A stretch of 64,000 nt of DNA, taken from contig CAWGGV010000006.1 in assembly GCA_963822255.1 (NCBI GenBank), forward strand, positions 248,001-312,000, in the 5' to 3' direction. Under the pieces are notes generated by a model. The model was not told the origin of the DNA. It did no database searches and saw nothing but the letters and a program-made list of their open reading frames with translations. Shown here piece by piece: positions 17,385-24,274 of the stretch (position 1 is the stretch's first letter; each line of letters starts with the position of its first letter). The DNA comes from UBA7803 sp963822255. GTDB taxonomy: Bacteria > Pseudomonadota > Gammaproteobacteria > Pseudomonadales > Azotimanducaceae. The position numbers were made by a program, and so were the translations under genes.

Positions 17385-18051
17385 TCCCACTCTCCCGACC
17401 AGCCGCAAACGATGAGGCCGTATTCATCGAAGATGCGATCAAGAAGCGCATCATATTCATTCGGATAGCCGCTCAGCTCCTGCTCGGTATTGAGGATTCG
17501 AGCGTCCTTGTAGTCGCCGTGAAGCTTCAGCACATAACAGGCAGAGTGCGCTATGGGCTCGGCCCCGATCAGGCCATCAACGGAAGCAACGACCGTCGGT
17601 TCAATGCCCTTCTCCCTGAGAGCATTTTCAATCAGGCGATCGAAGTTCGTGGTAACGATCACTTTAACGAAGCCCGACTGGACGAGTTCCGCAATCGCGT
17701 GGTGCGCTCTGGTCGGGACCTTCCTGCCTTCTTCGCGGTCCTGCTCTGTCGGCTCTATGTAGCTCTGCAGGATGGCGCGGCGCTCATCTGCGGAAAGGCC
17801 AAGCTCGCCGACAATCGTCGAATAGTTGGGGTCCTCCCCCTTTTCTGCGCGGTACCATGCGGCCCAATCGGGTTGGTCTTCAACGCCCTGCGCGAGCGCA
17901 ACGCGGCGCACCAGGTCGAGTGTGATCTCCCTCCCGTGGGAATCTCGGCAGAGCGCGAGAGGCCGGAGCCAATCAGCAATGCATAGACACCCTTGTTCTC
18001 ATAGACCGAGAACGCCAGCTGGGTAAGAGGATCAGCTGTCAGATTTGGCAT
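17385..18051 (-). pseudogene. Truncated, frameshifted SIR2-like NADase-type gene
   Basis: The product starts LTQLAFSVYENKGVYALLIG with SGLSRSAEIPTG, then after a one-base loss near 17931 continues EITLDLVRRVALAQG ... KVIVTTNFDRLIENAL ... VLKLHGDYKD ... FDEYGLIVCGWSGEWD. These are the NAD-binding, TTNFD and catalytic LHGD motifs of SIR2-like proteins found in many antiphage systems. The canonical PTGWEI has lost one T. After GEWD (17385) the family match ends and the frame runs into 230 bases of unassigned DNA before the wax-ester synthase, so the C-terminal half is gone. No partner gene is recognisable. Confidence 0.72.
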
Positions 18052-18322
18052 GACATAGCGTTAGCGCTTTAGGCCCTGGCGATCAAGGCCAAAGGGTCCG
18101 CCGCAGGGCATGCCGGTCATGACCATGGCGGCGACCATCATGACCGCCACCATAATGATGCTGCCGTTGCCGCCGGTGGTGGTGATCGCCACCGGTGACC
18201 GCGCCAGGGATTGAAGCCGCAGGGCCGCGATCGAGCAGAGCGCGGTTCACGAAAGCCGGCCCTGCGCAACGCGCAGGGGGCGCAGAAGAATTGGAGTCCA
18301 TGCGCAAATTAGGTTTCATATC
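18052..18322. other. Intergenic DNA with no assured gene
   Basis: On the minus strand there is a short hydrophobic frame ending near 18064 (IMVAVMMVAAMVMTGMPCGG then FGLDRQGLKR and a stop). It could encode a tiny membrane peptide but has no convincing ribosome-binding site or family match. An imperfect inverted repeat (GCCGGCCCTGCGCAACGCGCAGGG) lies near 18256-18281. Nothing else is recognised. Confidence 0.35.
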
Positions 18323-18323
18323 C

Positions 18324-18340
18324 TACGCAGCCTTTGCGTA
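18324..18340. promoter_or_regulatory. Operator O1: TACGCA-N5-TGCGTA
   Basis: Perfect palindrome TACGCA-GCCTT-TGCGTA, extended by one matching pair (C/G) on each side. Centre at 18332, 54 bases from the centre of O2. It is the most distal of three like sites upstream of the fic gene. Confidence 0.7.
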
Positions 18341-18377
18341 GAATAGCCTGACTTTCCATCGCAATCGCCCCCGATTC

Positions 18378-18394
18378 TACGCATACACTGCGTA
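18378..18394. promoter_or_regulatory. Operator O2: TACGCA-N5-TGCGTA
   Basis: TACGCA-TACAC-TGCGTA; same arms and spacer as O1. It ends five bases before the predicted -35 box of fic. Confidence 0.72.
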
Positions 18395-18399
18395 TTTTA

Positions 18400-18429
18400 T
18401 TGACTCTTGCGCCAAATCTATCTCATAAT
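18400..18429 (+). promoter_or_regulatory. Predicted sigma-70 promoter of fic
   Basis: TTGACT (18400-18405) and CATAAT (18424-18429) with an 18-base spacer. Transcription would start near 18436, inside O3, and give a very short leader. O2 and O3 flank the core promoter on both sides. Confidence 0.55.
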
Positions 18430-18430
18430 C

Positions 18431-18447
18431 TTCGCATCGGGTGCGTA
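18431..18447. promoter_or_regulatory. Operator O3: TTCGCA-N5-TGCGTA
   Basis: TTCGCA-TCGGG-TGCGTA; one mismatch to the consensus left arm. Centre at 18439, 53 bases from O2. It covers the predicted start of transcription and ends four bases before the fic ATG. Confidence 0.68.
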
Positions 18448-18451
18448 GATT

Positions 18452-19558
18452 ATGAAGTATATCTGGCAAAGTGATAACTGGCCTGAACTCACCTGGGACG
18501 CTCCAAAGCTGCTCCCGCTGCTGACCCGCGTCTCCCGCGCGCAGGGGCGGCTGCTCGGCAAGATGGAGGGGCTGGGATTCGAAGAGCTAAAGGACGAAGC
18601 CCACCTCAATGCGATGACCGACGATGTCGTCAAATCCAGCGAGATCGAGGGCGAGCAGCTGCCGCAGGACGAAGTCCGCTCCTCGATTGCCCGGCATCTT
18701 GAGATGAAGCACGTCAAGAACCTGGTCCCCTCGTCCCGCGATGTGGACGGCATCGTCGAACTCATGAGCGATGCCACGACGAACTACGCCCTGCCGCTGA
18801 CCCGAAGACGGCTCTTCAAGTGGCACGAGTCCCTGTTCCCGACCGGCAAGAGCGGCGCTGCAAACATCGCGACCGGAAAATTCCGGGACGGGCCAATGCA
18901 GGTTGTCTCCGGTGCCATCGGCAAGGAGAAGGTCCACTACGAGGCCCCGCCCGCAGACAGACTCACTGAAGACATGGCGCAGTTCCTCGACTGGTTCGAG
19001 GAGCCGGACGCGGACACCGATCCGCTGCTGGTCGCCGGTATCGCGCACTTCTGGTTCGTCACAATCCACCCGTTCGATGACGGCAACGGAAGGATCGCCC
19101 GCGCGATTGCCGATATGGCGCTTGCCCGCGCCGAGCAAAGCTTGCGGCGCTACTACAGCATGTCCAAACAAATCTGCGCCGAACGCAACGATTACTACTC
19201 GATGCTCGAGCGCAGCCAAAAAGGCGGCTGCGACATCACCGCCTGGCAGGAGTGGTTTCTGTCATGCCTGCACCGCGCCATTGAAGGCGCCGATGACACA
19301 GTCGACACCGTGCTGCAAAAGGCGCGCTTCTGGCAGCGCTTTGCCAAAGCGCCGCTGAACGAGCGCCAGACTAAGATCCTGAACAGACTGCTCGACGGCT
19401 TCGAAGGCAAACTCACCACCACCAAATGGGCCAAGATGACCAAGAGCTCCCATGACACGGCGCTACGCGACATCAAAGACCTGATCGAGCGCGGCGCTCT
19501 CAAACGGGAAGAAGGCGGCGGCAGAAGTACGAGCTACGCGCTGGTATTCGATGACTAG
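18452..19558 (+). CDS. Fic family protein (DUF4172-Fic-winged helix), predicted AMP-transferase
   Basis: A 368-residue protein. N-terminal DUF4172 region (YIWQSDNWPELTWD) contains the inhibitory helix motif SSEIEG, which in class II Fic proteins blocks the ATP site. The catalytic loop is HPFDDGNGRIAR, His206 to Arg217, fully canonical. The last 65 residues (LNERQTKILNRLL ... TALRDIKDLIERGALKREEGGG) form a winged helix-turn-helix. The enzyme would attach AMP to a target protein and may bind DNA. It has its own promoter with three matching palindromes, suggesting autoregulation. There is no Shine-Dalgarno sequence before the ATG; the leader would be about 16 bases. Base composition appears less GC-rich than its neighbours. 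Confidence 0.93.
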   Translation: MKYIWQSDNWPELTWDAPKLLPLLTRVSRAQGRLLGKMEGLGFEELKDEAHLNAMTDDVVKSSEIEGEQLPQDEVRSSIARHLEMKHVKNLVPSSRDVDGIVELMSDATTNYALPLTRRRLFKWHESLFPTGKSGAANIATGKFRDGPMQVVSGAIGKEKVHYEAPPADRLTEDMAQFLDWFEEPDADTDPLLVAGIAHFWFVTIHPFDDGNGRIARAIADMALARAEQSLRRYYSMSKQICAERNDYYSMLERSQKGGCDITAWQEWFLSCLHRAIEGADDTVDTVLQKARFWQRFAKAPLNERQTKILNRLLDGFEGKLTTTKWAKMTKSSHDTALRDIKDLIERGALKREEGGGRSTSYALVFDD

Positions 19559-19918
19559 GCGCGCTGCAAAGCCGGGTCTCGGCCAGATCACGGTCACACG
19601 CATCGGCCGCACCATCGGTGCCCACAAGCAAAAGCAGAAGAACGACTGCCTGAGAGGACTTGGCCTCGGCGTATCGGCTGGAAACTTGGCTCCGCCTGCT
19701 GGGCTCGAACCAGCGACCCGCCGATTGACAGCCTCCGCCGCGAACTCAGATAACCAATTGAACATTTCGGGTTTTTCCGGATTCAGAGGCGGCCGCCGTG
19801 AGAAGGTTTCGCTGTCATTGCCACACTATGGAGCCGTCTTGCGTTTCTGATCGGGAATCGGGTTTGCCACCACTCCCGCCTCGTGGACGGGCGTTGCCGA
19901 GCGATGCGCCATCACGCC
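19559..19918. other. Gene-free left edge of the tRNA-Asn island
   Basis: No supported gene. The stretch holds the 41-bp copy of the tRNA-Asn 3' end (19686-19726). The plus-strand frame through it reads LAPPAGLEPATRRL, a false peptide often produced by translating tRNA tails. Confidence 0.6.
19686..19726 (-). repeat. Duplicate of tRNA-Asn 3' end (candidate attachment site)
   Basis: 41 bases identical to 20995-21035 except one (C for T at 19722). The matching piece covers the acceptor stem 3' half with CCA, the T arm and the 3' side of the anticodon stem of the intact tRNA-Asn. A direct repeat of a tRNA 3' end is what site-specific integration leaves at the far end of an island. Confidence 0.82.
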
Positions 19919-19941
19919 GGGATATACCATTGATATATCCC
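19919..19941. promoter_or_regulatory. Palindrome upstream of vapB, likely VapBC operator
   Basis: GGGATATA-CCATTGA-TATATCCC: perfect 8-bp arms around a 7-base spacer, 50 bases before the vapB start. A further half-like GCATATCCC lies at 19962-19970. VapB-type antitoxins bind such palindromes to repress their own operon. Confidence 0.6.
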
Positions 19942-19990
19942 TTGCGAGGGACATGCTAATGGCATATCCCAGGTCAAAGAGGAGCAAACC

Positions 19991-20224
19991 ATGGAGCGTG
20001 CCAGTCTCTTCAAGAGCAACAAAAGTCAGGCCGTGCGGCTACCGAAAGCCGTGGCCTATCCGGAATCGGTTAAGCAGGTCGACATCGTGGCGATCGGTCG
20101 TGCTCGAGTGATCGCACCTGCCGGGGAGTCTTGGGACAGCTGGTTTGATGATGTGGGTGTGTCAGACGATTTCATGGCGAACCGCGATCAGCCTTCTATC
20201 GGGCAGGAGCGCGAGGGTCTTTGA
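19991..20224 (+). CDS. vapB: VapB-type antitoxin (AbrB/SpoVT fold)
   Basis: A 77-residue protein beginning MERASLFKSNKSQAVRLPKA, the standard VapB DNA-binding swapped-hairpin start, followed by VKQVDIVAIGRARVIAPAG and an acidic, flexible C-terminus (SWDSWFDDVGVSDDFM) that would wrap the toxin. AAAGAGGAG is placed well before the ATG. The stop overlaps the vapC start (ATGA-type overlap at 20221), the usual antitoxin-toxin coupling. Confidence 0.9.
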   Translation: MERASLFKSNKSQAVRLPKAVAYPESVKQVDIVAIGRARVIAPAGESWDSWFDDVGVSDDFMANRDQPSIGQEREGL

Positions 20225-20624
20225 TGCTGAAGTACATGCTCGATACCGATATCACCATCTACACCATCAAGAACCGGCCGTCGGAGGTTCGGGCGGCGTT
20301 CAAGGCGCACGATGGGCAGATGTGCATTTCCTCAGTAACTTTGATGGAGCTGATCTACGGCGCCGAGGCTTCTGCCGCTGTCGACTGCAACCTGCGCGAC
20401 GTTGAAGGTTTTGCCGCCCGGCTCGACGTCCTGGCCTTCGACGAGCATGCGGTGGCACATACCGGCCAGCTGCGTGCGGAGCTGAGACGAACCGGCCGCC
20501 CGATAGGGCCGTATGATGAATGATTGCAGGACACGCGCGTTCGCGCGGCCTCGTGGTCGTGACCAACAACACAAAGCAGTTCGAGCACGTCGCCGGCATT
20601 CGCCTGGCCAATTGGGCGAGATAG
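20221..20624 (+). CDS. vapC: VapC-type PIN-domain toxin, interrupted by one frameshift
   Basis: The first 100 codons encode a PIN domain: MLDTDITIYTIKNRP (first catalytic Asp), SSVTLMELIYGAE (catalytic Glu), ending TGRPIGPYD. A one-base loss near 20515 then brings a premature stop, but the next frame continues exactly as expected: MIAGHARSRGLVVVTNNTKQ, FEHVAGIRLANWAR, stop at 20622-20624. An intact protein would be about 134 residues, an endoribonuclease that typically cleaves initiator tRNA or rRNA. Whether the break is real or a sequencing error cannot be decided here. Confidence 0.8.
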
Positions 20625-20994
20625 CCGAGCATCGTTGCGGCCAGGTGATCCGCATCGGCGACGTTTGCGGCCTTGTCCGCACGTCGCACTCGATCATTCT
20701 ACCGCTGGATGCCCGAAGGAACCTTCGCCGCGAGGCATGGGAGGCGCTATGAGCCGAAACTCGTGGAAGCCGCGCCCGCATTCGATGTAGCAAGACGCCC
20801 CGGGGAGCTCTCACGGTCCGGTGTGCTAAGTGGACCGACACGGATCAGCTGCTCGGGCAGAGCCAACTGGTTGATTCGACGAGAAAGCCGTTTACCGGAA
20901 GCTACGAGGGTCTCACGGATCGGGCCACCCGTGAGAAGGCTTCGGTTCGATGCCTTGTTAGCGTCTTCGGTAACTATATGATTATTCGAGGAAT
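20625..20994. other. Unassigned DNA between vapC and tRNA-Asn
   Basis: Several open frames cross it but none shows a ribosome-binding site, a family motif or steady codon use. No integrase, recombinase or phage gene is visible, although one would be expected for an island at a tRNA. Confidence 0.5.
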
Positions 20995-21035
20995 TTGGCT
21001 CCGCCTGCTGGGCTCGAACCAGCGACCCGCTGATT
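20995..21035 (-). repeat. tRNA-Asn proximal copy of the 41-bp direct repeat
   Basis: Part of the intact tRNA-Asn gene plus one flanking base; pairs with 19686-19726 (40 of 41 identical). The two copies enclose 1.27 kb carrying vapBC. Confidence 0.82.
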
Positions 21036-21071
21036 AACAGTCAGCTGCTCTACCAACTGAGCTAAGGCGGA
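20996..21071 (-). tRNA. tRNA-Asn (GTT)
   Basis: A 76-base cloverleaf. Acceptor stem TCCGCCT/AGGCGGA with encoded GCCA; D arm GCTCAGTTGGTAGAGC; anticodon stem GCTGA/TCAGC around loop CTGTTAA, giving anticodon GTT; T arm GCTGGTTCGAGCCCAGC. All stems pair. Its 3' end is duplicated 1.3 kb away, marking it as an integration target. Confidence 0.97.
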
Positions 21072-21112
21072 ATAGACCGGCTAGTTTAGCGGCCGTCCTC
21101 TCGAATTCAAGC

Positions 21113-22315
21113 TCAACTCGGGTTCACCCCCGCCAGCGACCGCAGCAGGTCCGTCTTGACAGACGGGTGCAGGCCGTAGCGCTGGGCCCGTTCGAGGCTG
21201 CGGCGGGCTTCGTCGGCCTGGCCGAGTTGGTACTGGACGAGGCCCTTGAGGAGGTGAAACCGGGCGACGTTGCGGCGCAGGCCGATGGCGGTGTCGATGT
21301 GATCCAGCGAGCTTTGGTAGTCGGCGTGCTCATAGGCTGCCTGAGCGAGCGCGTAGTGGTAGTAGGGATTGTGCTCACGGTAGTTGCGAACCTTCTCCTC
21401 GTAGACGGCGGCCATTTCCTCGTTGCCCGAGTTGGCGTAGCTGCGAGCGAGACCCGAGAACGCGGTGCGGTTGCGGGGGTCGATCTGCAGCGCCACGTTG
21501 TAGGCCTCGATCGATGAATCGAAGTCCTGCTGGGTGGCGTAGAAGGCACCGAGATTGATCCAGAGGTCGGGGTTCTGCGGCGCGATCTCGATGGCGCGGC
21601 GGATGTGGGCGAAGGCTTGCCGGGGGTGATCGCCGCGCATCAGGGTCACCGACTTGTTGGCGTAGTAGAGCGCTTCGGCGTACGCGTCGGAGACCTGTCT
21701 GTGGGGATACGTCGGATCCGGCTGCACGAGATTGAAATCGACGACCACCTCGCCCCGTTCGCCGTGCGCCATGTGAACGTTCCGCACCAGCACGTTGATG
21801 TGGGTGTAGCGAATCAGGAATCCCGCGTCGGCGTCCCAGGATGGTGGCACGTCGACGATCTGGTAATGGGCATCGAGGCCGGCTGCGCGGGCCAGGGAGA
21901 CGAACATGTTGGTGTAGGAGAGACAGTTGCCGCCCCGGGCTTCGAAGGCCTCGGCCGCCGTGAGCGTGCGGTTGGCCGAGTAGACAGCCTTGAAGTAGCC
22001 GTCGGCCGTGAGCCGGTGGAACAGCCGCGCGAAGCGTTGGGAGGACGGATGCACGTCACCCACCACGTCGTTCACGTAGGCCCGCATGGCGGCGGACGGC
22101 TCGATCATCGGGGCCGACAGCGGCATCTGGGCCGGGACCTCCTCGCCGAACACCCGCTCGCCGGTGAGCAGCGATGGCTCGTAGTTCAGGTGACCCCGGG
22201 CACGCAAGTCGGTTTCGAGGGCGCAGCCGGAAGCCGCCGTCACGATGCAAAACGCCGCTGCCACCCTCAAACAATGGGCGCTCAGTGTTGCCAGCACGGT
22301 TGCGGATATCGGCAT
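21113..22315 (-). CDS. Lipoprotein with transglutaminase-like domain and TPR repeats
   Basis: A 400-residue protein. Signal peptide with lipobox TAASGC predicts acylation at Cys31. A transglutaminase-like core follows: EARGGNCLSYTNMFVSLARAAG (catalytic Cys), then RYTHINVLV (His). The C-terminal half has at least four TPR-like repeats (AFAHIRRAIEIAPQNPDLWI, SIEAYNVALQIDPRNRTAFS and two more). The ATG at 22315 is preferred to one 29 codons upstream because GGGGAAAG precedes it and the signal begins there. Divergent from a second transglutaminase-like gene. Such proteins often act on cell-surface proteins; target unknown. Confidence 0.82.
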   Translation of the reverse strand: MPISATVLATLSAHCLRVAAAFCIVTAASGCALETDLRARGHLNYEPSLLTGERVFGEEVPAQMPLSAPMIEPSAAMRAYVNDVVGDVHPSSQRFARLFHRLTADGYFKAVYSANRTLTAAEAFEARGGNCLSYTNMFVSLARAAGLDAHYQIVDVPPSWDADAGFLIRYTHINVLVRNVHMAHGERGEVVVDFNLVQPDPTYPHRQVSDAYAEALYYANKSVTLMRGDHPRQAFAHIRRAIEIAPQNPDLWINLGAFYATQQDFDSSIEAYNVALQIDPRNRTAFSGLARSYANSGNEEMAAVYEEKVRNYREHNPYYHYALAQAAYEHADYQSSLDHIDTAIGLRRNVARFHLLKGLVQYQLGQADEARRSLERAQRYGLHPSVKTDLLRSLAGVNPS

Positions 22316-22473
22316 CTGGCTTTCCCCGAGGAACGAGCGTACTCCGGCAAGTCCGGCGCTCAACATGGCCGCCGGAGAGCCGCAAAGGTCGCTGTAGGAC
22401 AATCAGCCGGGACAGACCCGCCCTCCAACATCGACAATTGCGCCGACCCGCGAGTTGCGCCACGATTCGGTGC

Positions 22474-23187
22474 ATGGGAAGGGGAATCGCAGTCAGGGCG
22501 CCAGCTCTGATTCTTGCCCTGTCTCTGCTGGCGCCGATACGGGCCGAGGCGGGTTTCCGCTTCGAGGACGGCGTCTATCTCGGGCCAGCCGAGCTGCTGG
22601 CGGATTGGGCCGCGACCCTGGCACGGGCGCGGAAGCAGCGCCCGGGGCTGGATGCCTGCCTCGCCGACGAGAACCGGTGCAGCCGGAAGCTTCGCGGCGT
22701 TCATACCCTCATCGAGCGGGCCCGGGAACTGTCGCCGGAACGTCAGCTCCGGCTCATCAACCGCTACGTCGACCACCACCGCTACCGTCCAGACCGCTCG
22801 GAGGATGTGGCGAGCATGGTCGCGTCCGCGCAGGTGCACGTGAAGAGTCGCTGGTCGACCCTGCAGGAGTTTCTGCGCCGCGGCGGCGACTGCGAAGACT
22901 ACGCGACGAGCAAATATCAGCTTCTGCGGGAGCTCGGCTTTGCCGCCGCCGACCTTCGGGTGCTGGTGGTCTATGACCGCGGAACCCACGCCTACCACGC
23001 GGTGCTGGCCGTCCGGCGGCCGGAGGGGTCCGCGTGGCTGCTCGATTCCGACGACAGCATTCATCGGAATCATCCGTTCGGATATCGGTTCATCTATGCC
23101 TTGAACGAGAAGTCCATCTGGGACTACGAGCTGAGCGCCGAGGAGTGGTCTCAGCTCACCCGATCACAACCTGAGGAAAGCTCATGA
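22474..23187 (+). CDS. Transglutaminase-like cysteine peptidase (BTLCP/LapG-like), exported
   Basis: A 237-residue protein with a Sec signal (ALILALSLLAPIRAEA) and the catalytic triad of the bacterial transglutaminase-like cysteine proteinases: FLRRGGDCEDYA (Cys), GTHAYHAVLAV (His) and AWLLDSDDS (Asp). LapG, the best-known member, cuts adhesins in the periplasm. The first two motifs match LapG, but LapD/LapA partners are not in the window. The next gene overlaps its stop by ATGA. Confidence 0.85.
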   Translation: MGRGIAVRAPALILALSLLAPIRAEAGFRFEDGVYLGPAELLADWAATLARARKQRPGLDACLADENRCSRKLRGVHTLIERARELSPERQLRLINRYVDHHRYRPDRSEDVASMVASAQVHVKSRWSTLQEFLRRGGDCEDYATSKYQLLRELGFAAADLRVLVVYDRGTHAYHAVLAVRRPEGSAWLLDSDDSIHRNHPFGYRFIYALNEKSIWDYELSAEEWSQLTRSQPEESS

Positions 23188-23453
23188 ACAAGCTGACCAT
23201 GGCCGTGGCGGCCTCCCTGCTGCTGGCAGCCGGCAGCGTGCTGGCGGACGGCGCGGTAGTCACCACCCAGAGCCTGCAGGTGAAGCAGCGCCTGCAGAAC
23301 ATCGAGCGCATCGACGTCACCGCCGAGAAGCCGGCCAACCCGAACGCCGAGCCCCTGGACGACGACCTGGTCGCCATCCTGGACGAGGTGGCGAAGGTCG
23401 AGCGGGACAACGGCGTCGCGCAGAAGGACGACGCGGAGCGCGGAGCGCGCTGA
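23184..23453 (+). CDS. Small exported protein of unknown function
   Basis: An 89-residue protein with a clear signal peptide (MNKLTMAVAASLLLAAGSVLA) and a charged mature part (QVKQRLQNIERIDVTAEKP ... DDDLVAILDEVAKVERDNG) likely to be mostly helical. It overlaps the stop of the transglutaminase-like peptidase by four bases, so it is coexpressed and could be its substrate, chaperone or inhibitor. That role is inference. Confidence 0.7.
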   Translation: MNKLTMAVAASLLLAAGSVLADGAVVTTQSLQVKQRLQNIERIDVTAEKPANPNAEPLDDDLVAILDEVAKVERDNGVAQKDDAERGAR

Positions 23454-23490
23454 ATCGACCTGCGGACAGCGGTAGGAGGGGTCTCCCGAG

Positions 23491-23670
23491 TCGCGACCGG
23501 GAGGTCGCTCCCACAGTTGGGTATGCGGCGCTGCCACAGCCGAATCGCGACCGGGAGGTCGCTCCCACAGTTGGGTATGCGGCGCTGCCACAGCCGAACC
23601 GCGACCGGGAGGTCGCTCCCACAGAGGGCGCTCCCACAGTTGAAGGGTGCGGCGCTCCCACAGTTGAAGG
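23491..23670 (+). repeat. REP-type tandem array (locus 2)
   Basis: Three copies of the palindrome GCGACC-GGGA-GGTCGC start at 23491, 23545 and 23599, i.e. a tandem unit of exactly 54 bases including the spacer GTTGGGTATGCGGCGC. A shorter repeat of the tail (GGCGCTCCCACAGTTGAAGG) follows twice. It fills the gap between two convergent genes. Confidence 0.85.
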
Positions 23671-23674
23671 GTGC

Positions 23675-24220
23675 TCAGGGGGCGTCGGTTCTGCTGCAGG
23701 TTCCGTATTCCACGAATATGGAATCGCCGTTTCGCGTCGCCGTAGCACCCGCGAACGTCCAGCCGCCCACCGCCGTGCGCGTGAATCGCAGATTGTCGCG
23801 GTTGATGAGCAGCATCTCGGACGGGGGGATGTTGACGCAGCTATAGCCGGGGCTGCCGTCGACGCCGCGTACCTGCCGGCACTCGAGCTCGGTGGTCACC
23901 GGATCCTCGCCGTTGGTGAGGGTAACGTAGAGGTCCACGCCCGGGCGCTTGGGCAGGTTGGTCATGAACACAACGTTTTCGTCCAGGCGAAACGGCGTGG
24001 AATTGAACAGCGCCGGAACGTAGGACTCCTTGTCGTCAGGGTAGTCGTGAAATCCACCGGTCTGATCGGGCGAGCACGCGAGCGGCAGGAAGGCGCCCGC
24101 GTCGGGCTGCGAGCCGTGGGGCTGCGCGCTGTCGGGCGGCGGCGCTGCCTCGGAAGCCGTCGGCTGCCCTGCCAGGATGGCCCAGGCGAGCAGGACGGCG
24201 ACGATCGGCGTGCGGCGCAT
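23675..24220 (-). CDS. Exported protein of unknown function
   Basis: A 181-residue protein with signal peptide (VAVLLAWAILAGQPTASEA) and four later cysteines (LACSPDQ, LECRQV, YSCVNI, YGTCS), consistent with two disulfides in the periplasm. The mature part is rich in short strands and is not recognised. It is divergent from the peptidase-like gene at 24275, sharing a region of about 55 bases. Confidence 0.65.
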   Translation of the reverse strand: MRRTPIVAVLLAWAILAGQPTASEAAPPPDSAQPHGSQPDAGAFLPLACSPDQTGGFHDYPDDKESYVPALFNSTPFRLDENVVFMTNLPKRPGVDLYVTLTNGEDPVTTELECRQVRGVDGSPGYSCVNIPPSEMLLINRDNLRFTRTAVGGWTFAGATATRNGDSIFVEYGTCSRTDAP

Positions 24221-24274
24221 GCGGTCAATCTAGCCACAGCCGGCGCCTGCGGTCGAGGCCGCCTGCTCATCGTC

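Noticed and set aside
15707..17911. A single 734-codon frame joining SIR2-like and wax-ester synthase parts
   Set aside because: The acyltransferase has its own ATG with a good ribosome-binding site at 17155, and the sequence between the parts matches neither family, so a real fusion protein is unlikely.
17335..19761. Shared GATAACCAATTGA at 17335-17347 and 19749-19761, as possible island ends
   Set aside because: Thirteen bases only, no repeat extension, and the flanks do not look like an element boundary; chance is likely.
19551..19850. Plus-strand open frame reading LAPPAGLEPATRRL
   Set aside because: It is a translation of the duplicated tRNA-Asn tail, a well-known false peptide; no ribosome-binding site or other support.
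23491..23670. Regular 54-base repeats that could suggest a CRISPR array
   Set aside because: The spacers are identical to each other, the repeat is a palindromic REP, and no cas genes occur nearby.
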